From Candidatus Aminicenantota bacterium (GTDB lineage: Bacteria > Acidobacteriota > Aminicenantia > Aminicenantales > Aminicenantaceae), in the NCBI GenBank assembly GCA_021162615.1, contig JAGGYH010000086.1:1-42479 (forward strand): 42,479 nt of DNA, in the 5' to 3' direction. Shown here piece by piece: positions 38,317 to 42,479 of this stretch. The number at the start of each line of letters is the position of its first letter. Positions within the stretch are counted from its first letter, which is position 1. The position numbers and the translations under genes are program-made. The notes beneath the pieces were generated by a model. It had not been told where the DNA came from, ran no database searches, and saw only the letters and a program-made list of their open reading frames with translations.

Positions 38317-39160
38317 TTTTCTGATCATCACAGGACTTTCAGGTTCTGGAAAAACAACAGCCAGCCGTTTTTTTGAGGATTTAGGGTATTATTGTATGGA
38401 TAATATCCCTGCCAAGCTGATTCCTAATTTTGTAGACTTGTGGAAGAAGAAAGAGTTCCAGATAGATAAAGTGGCGTTTGTGATTGATATAAGAGAAGCC
38501 GGATTTGTTACGGAGTTCCCTGAGATTCTGGAAAAAATCCGGAAAAAGCTTTCTCCCTGTGTGATATTCATGGAAGCTTCAGATGAGACTATCATCAAAA
38601 GGTTCAGTGAAAGCAGACGTCCTCATCCTTTGACAGGCCAGGGAACGGTCATTCAGAATATCCAGATGGAAAGAGATAAACTTGCGGAAATAAAAAGTCT
38701 TTCTGACGAAGTCATTGATACGTCGAAGACGAGTATCTCTGATTTAAAAAAATTGATATCTGATAGGTTTTTTAAAAAAAATGAGTACCGGATCCAGATA
38801 ATGCTGGTTAGTTTTGGATATAAATATGGAGTCCCTCTGGATTCTGATCTTGTTTTTGATACAAGATTTTTACCAAATCCTCATTATATAGATCGATTAA
38901 GAGATAAGACGGGTCAGGAAAAAAAAGTATCAGATTATATCTATAATTCTGAAATAACAAAAAAATATATCAATTATCTTTTTGGATTCATTGATTTTCA
39001 GCTTCCTTGTTTTATAGAAGAAGGAAAGAGTTGTCTGACCATTTCCATCGGATGTACAGGAGGAAAACACAGGTCTGTTGCTGTAGCCGAGTGGCTGAAG
39101 GAACATTTGGAATCAAAAAAGTATAGTGTTCAAATCATACATCGTGATATGTTCAGGTAG
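38270..39160 (+). CDS. rapZ: RNase adapter RapZ-like P-loop protein
   Basis: ITGLSGSGKTTASRFFEDLGYYCMDNIP, RFLPNPHYID, SIGCTGGKHRSVAVAEWL. True start may be TTG at 38303. Confidence 0.92.
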   Translation: MPQKKEKGIKKLTDYNFLIITGLSGSGKTTASRFFEDLGYYCMDNIPAKLIPNFVDLWKKKEFQIDKVAFVIDIREAGFVTEFPEILEKIRKKLSPCVIFMEASDETIIKRFSESRRPHPLTGQGTVIQNIQMERDKLAEIKSLSDEVIDTSKTSISDLKKLISDRFFKKNEYRIQIMLVSFGYKYGVPLDSDLVFDTRFLPNPHYIDRLRDKTGQEKKVSDYIYNSEITKKYINYLFGFIDFQLPCFIEEGKSCLTISIGCTGGKHRSVAVAEWLKEHLESKKYSVQIIHRDMFR

Positions 39161-39277
39161 GATTTAAGATGGATACTTTTAGTGTGGTATAAAGGGCTTA
39201 ATGTATTTGTTCATACGTGCTAAAATGGTTTATCAGTGAGAAACATGGGTGCAAAGAAGATGAGTGGATTTAGGATG

Positions 39278-39306
39278 TTGGAATATTTTAAACTTTATTG
39301 TATAAA
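39278..39306 (+). promoter_or_regulatory. Candidate promoter for the EIIA(Man)-ptsH-ptsI operon
   Basis: TTGGAA-N17-TATAAA; predicted +1 about 5 nt ahead of the ATG at 39318. Confidence 0.5.
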
Positions 39307-39317
39307 TGGAAAATAAA

Positions 39318-39722
39318 ATGATCGGCGGCGTCATTGTTTCTCACGGGAAGTTAGCTGAAGAACTCCTGAATGCACTCACAATCATTTTAGGGGAGGCAGT
39401 TAACATAGAGGCTATTTCAATCGGCTGGTATGATGATGTAGAGGAGTCAAAGAAAAAGATCAATGAAAGCATAAAGAGAGTCGATCAAAAAAATGGAGTG
39501 CTCATTTTTACTGATATGTTTGGCGGCACTCCTTCGAATCTGAGTTTTAGTTTTTTGAAAAACGGTCAGGTGGAGATAATAACAGGAGTCAATCTGCCCA
39601 TGCTCATAAAATTCGTTTCCTTGCAGAGAAGCTATAATTTAGAGGATGTTGCAAGGAAAGTCGTTGAACAAGGGAAAAAGAACATACATCTTGCCAGCGC
39701 GCTGCTTAAGACTAAAAGTTAA
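39318..39722 (+). CDS. PTS EIIA, mannose family
   Basis: MIGGVIVSHGKLAEELLNAL (active-site His), FTDMFGGTPSNLS. Family-typical start is 39318, not 39306. Confidence 0.9.
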   Translation: MIGGVIVSHGKLAEELLNALTIILGEAVNIEAISIGWYDDVEESKKKINESIKRVDQKNGVLIFTDMFGGTPSNLSFSFLKNGQVEIITGVNLPMLIKFVSLQRSYNLEDVARKVVEQGKKNIHLASALLKTKS

Positions 39723-39743
39723 CTTTTGTTTTAACTGGGATCC

Positions 39744-40013
39744 ATGATTAAAAAAAGATTAGAAATTAAAAACAAGTTAGGCCTGCATGCAAGAGCTGCC
39801 GTTAAATTTGTTAATCTGGCTAACAGATTTGGCTCTTCAATAAAAATAATAAAAGACGGGAGTGAGGTCGATGGGAAAAGTGTTTTAGGCATACTTACTC
39901 TCGCAGCCGTTCAGGGTTCGGAAATACAGTTGAATGTTTCAGGGAAAGACGAAAAAATGGCTTTACAGGCTCTCAGTGACTTGATCGATGATAAGTTTTA
40001 CGAGAAAGAGTGA
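39744..40013 (+). CDS. ptsH: HPr phosphocarrier
   Basis: NKLGLHARAAVKFVNLA (His15 site) and DGKSVLGILTLAA (Ser46-type site). Confidence 0.95.
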   Translation: MIKKRLEIKNKLGLHARAAVKFVNLANRFGSSIKIIKDGSEVDGKSVLGILTLAAVQGSEIQLNVSGKDEKMALQALSDLIDDKFYEKE

Positions 40014-40019
40014 TCTCTG

Positions 40020-41786
40020 ATGGAATATTTTAGGCTAAGAGGAACGGGAGTGTCCCCTGGTATTGCAGTGGGAGAAGTCCTTTTATCCGAAAGGATTGTT
40101 TTTACATCAAGAAAGAACGGCATCAAAAAGGAATATATAGGGAGGGAACTGAAGAGACTTGATGTTTCGATTCATAGAACAGGAAAACAACTCAAGAAGC
40201 TAAAAGAGGAAATAGGGAAAAGAGTCGGGTCTGACCACTCTTTTATTTTCGAAGCGCACCTTTTTATCCTCCAGGACAATTGTCTCATCTCCAGAATAAA
40301 GGAGATTATTAAAGATGAAAGATGCAGAGCTGAAAGAGCTATCTCCAAGGTGTTTGAAGAATATTCCAGAATGTTCAAGTCCATTGAAGACGAATATTTT
40401 AAGCAGCGTGAATATGACCTTAAAGATGTTCTGTCTAAAATCTACTTAAATCTTAAGTCAGATAAAAAGTTAAAGGAGGATGACGGAAAAGAGAAAATAC
40501 TAGTAGCCCATGACCTGCTTCCCTCGGAGGCAGCTTCGAGATTGAGTAAGGGGAATGTTCTTGCTGTGGCCCTTGATATCGGCGGCACTACTTCTCATAC
40601 CGCTATTCTGGCGCGTTCGTTAAACATTCCGGCTGTAATGGGATTAAGCCAGGTCACCCGGAAAGTCAAAGACGGGGATACACTTATAGTGGATGGAACA
40701 AACGGTGAAGTGCTCATCAATCCTCCCCTTGCTATAAGACGAGAGTTTGGCAGCAAACAAAAAAAATACGACAGCTATGTGAGAGAACTTAAGAAGACAG
40801 CAAAACTGGAATCCAGGACTCTGGACAGAGTCAGATTCTTTCCTTTTGCCAATATTGAACTTCCGGAAGAAGCTGACCTTGCTTTTTCGATGGGGGCGGA
40901 AGGAGTGGGGCTGTTCAGAACAGAGTTTATTTTTTTCCAGAGAAAGGATTTGCCCTCTGAGCAGGAGCATTACAAAATCTATTCCCAGGTTGCGAAGAAT
41001 GCCGGCAAGAAGCCTGTCTACATAAGGACGGTTGATATCGGAGGAGAGAAGAATTTTCCTCAATTGAGCATTGAGAAAGAGCCAAATCCCGCATTGGGAC
41101 TCAGGGGTTTCCGGTTGTCCTTAAGGGAAAGAAAGCATTTTAAGATACAGTTAAGGGCTATATTACGGGCGAGCGCTCTATATAAAAATGTCCGCATCAT
41201 GCTGCCCATGATTACGGGCATTGAGGAGATCGAGGAAGCAAAGCTGATTATCGGAGAGATAAAAGAAGAACTGAAAGATCAGAAGTTCAAATATGATGAA
41301 AATATACCCTTGGGTATAATGATTGAAGTCCCAGCAGCAGCTGCTGTCTCCGACAGTCTGGTCAAAGAAGTCGATTACATCAGTATAGGAACCAATGACC
41401 TTATTCAGTATTATCTTGCCGTTGACAGGTCAAATGAGCTGGTCTCCTATTTATTTAAACCGCTGCATCCTTCTGTTTTGAGGCTTTTGAAATTTATTAT
41501 TGACAGCGCAAATAAAGAGAAAAAAGAAGTGACTGTATGCGGTGAAATGGCTGCAGATCCACTATCAGCATTGGCATTATTAGGGCTTGGGATGAAAAGG
41601 TTCAGTATGAATCCTATCTTTATCCCAAAAATAAAAAAGACTCTGAGGTCAGTTGAATACAAAAGTGTGCAAATGATTGTTGAGAAAGCTCTGGCTCTTA
41701 AAACAGCGCGGGAGGTTGAGGAGCATTTCTTAGAAAGTGTTTTATCCAAACACCCGGAGGCTCTTCTTGCGACCGAGGCATCCTAA
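40020..41786 (+). CDS. ptsI: PTS enzyme I
   Basis: DIGGTTSHTAILARSLNIPAVMGL, GAEGVGLFRTEFIFF, GIMIEVPAAA, VCGEMAADP. Confidence 0.96.
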   Translation: MEYFRLRGTGVSPGIAVGEVLLSERIVFTSRKNGIKKEYIGRELKRLDVSIHRTGKQLKKLKEEIGKRVGSDHSFIFEAHLFILQDNCLISRIKEIIKDERCRAERAISKVFEEYSRMFKSIEDEYFKQREYDLKDVLSKIYLNLKSDKKLKEDDGKEKILVAHDLLPSEAASRLSKGNVLAVALDIGGTTSHTAILARSLNIPAVMGLSQVTRKVKDGDTLIVDGTNGEVLINPPLAIRREFGSKQKKYDSYVRELKKTAKLESRTLDRVRFFPFANIELPEEADLAFSMGAEGVGLFRTEFIFFQRKDLPSEQEHYKIYSQVAKNAGKKPVYIRTVDIGGEKNFPQLSIEKEPNPALGLRGFRLSLRERKHFKIQLRAILRASALYKNVRIMLPMITGIEEIEEAKLIIGEIKEELKDQKFKYDENIPLGIMIEVPAAAAVSDSLVKEVDYISIGTNDLIQYYLAVDRSNELVSYLFKPLHPSVLRLLKFIIDSANKEKKEVTVCGEMAADPLSALALLGLGMKRFSMNPIFIPKIKKTLRSVEYKSVQMIVEKALALKTAREVEEHFLESVLSKHPEALLATEAS

Positions 41787-41837
41787 GAGGGCCCCGCTCC
41801 TTTTATTTTTTGTTTCAGAATATACAGCTTTTCAGAC

Positions 41838-42251
41838 TTATGTGGTCCTTCCGTAGATGTCTTTGAGCCTGACAATGTCATCTTCATTCGAGTTCCCTAT
41901 CCAGATCTCCATGATTCTTGCGGGGTTTTTCCCAATATTCCGGACTCGATGCGGAGTTTTCAGGGGGATAAATATTTCCTCGTTTTTTCGGGGCTTCCAT
42001 ACTTTTCCCCCTACTGCAACCTCCAGGCCTTTATCCAGAGCTACCCAAAATTCACTTCTCTTGTTGTGATACTGAAGGGACAGCGATTCGTTTGGATTTA
42101 CTGTGATCAGTTTGATGCTTCCGGCATTTTTGTGCGGAAAAGAACGGAATTTCCCCCAGGGGCGCTTCTCCTCGATGATTTTTTCTCTAAATTCTTTTTC
42201 TTCCTGGAGGGTTGTTTTTTTTGATATGGAAGGTGGTTTCTTTTTCATCAT
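41838..42251 (-). CDS. Cupin, mannose-6-phosphate isomerase type II-like
   Basis: RPWGKFRSF, SLQYHNKRSEFWVALDKGLEVAVGGK, EEIFIPLKTPHRVRNIGKNPARIMEIWIG. Confidence 0.88.
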   Translation of the reverse strand: MMKKKPPSISKKTTLQEEKEFREKIIEEKRPWGKFRSFPHKNAGSIKLITVNPNESLSLQYHNKRSEFWVALDKGLEVAVGGKVWKPRKNEEIFIPLKTPHRVRNIGKNPARIMEIWIGNSNEDDIVRLKDIYGRTT

Positions 42252-42269
42252 ACTAACCTGACCTATTCA

Positions 42270-42389
42270 TAAAAAAATGGCGATGAGCAATTTTTTGTTT
42301 TGATATTAAGGATATACATACTTTTATAAAAAATGACAACTGAAATATTTTTGTTTGTTTTCACTTTCATTTTAATCGCCATTTTTTTA
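42270..42389. repeat. 15-bp perfect inverted repeat flanking a 90-bp AT-rich spacer
   Basis: TAAAAAAATGGCGAT (42270-42284) and ATCGCCATTTTTTTA (42375-42389). Confidence 0.8.
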
Positions 42390-42479
42390 CCTTACAGGCA
42401 AGCCGATATGAAATTCAGATATGGCCTGTGCTCCCTTCAGATTTTTAACGCCATTCTTCGCACTGTGTTCTCGGCTGCT

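Noticed and set aside
41787-41837. Intrinsic terminator between ptsI and the cupin gene
   Set aside because: A T-rich run follows GAGGGCCCCGCTCC, but no stable stem can be drawn.
1-42479. CRISPR array, tRNA/rRNA genes or prophage
   Set aside because: No regularly spaced repeats, no cloverleaf or rRNA-like stretches, and no phage structural genes recognised.

Overview
This 42.5 kb window is gene-dense and chromosomal, from a Gram-negative (LPS-making) bacterium. The lineage cannot be fixed from sequence alone. About 39 convincing CDSs cover lipid A/LPS and envelope functions (plsC, gmhA, lpxL, lpxK, lptE, LptC/LptA-like, lptB, murJ). Translation, replication and repair genes include leuS, rpsT, dtd, holA, recJ, rph, ftsY and comEC. 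Metabolic genes include eno, a methylmalonyl-CoA mutase large subunit, ribD/ribE/ribBA and UDP-glucuronate decarboxylase. There is also a regulatory cluster rpoN-hpf-ptsN-hprK-rapZ-EIIA(Man)-ptsH-ptsI. I see no tRNA, rRNA, CRISPR array or prophage. The best candidate for something undescribed is a tight minus-strand operon (7270 to 1616). It encodes a flotillin/SPFH protein, a 782-aa fusion of a class I aspartate aminotransferase to an HprK/PEPCK-like P-loop module with a Cys cluster, and a divergent ATP-PEPCK-like protein. A second pattern is that several near-consensus sigma70-type promoters sit so close to start codons that the predicted mRNAs are leaderless or nearly so. Other points are a giant LptC/LptA-like protein, a short HprK lacking a motif histidine, a structured leuS leader, and a 15-bp inverted repeat at the right edge. 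All assignments come from reading motifs by eye; no searches were run.
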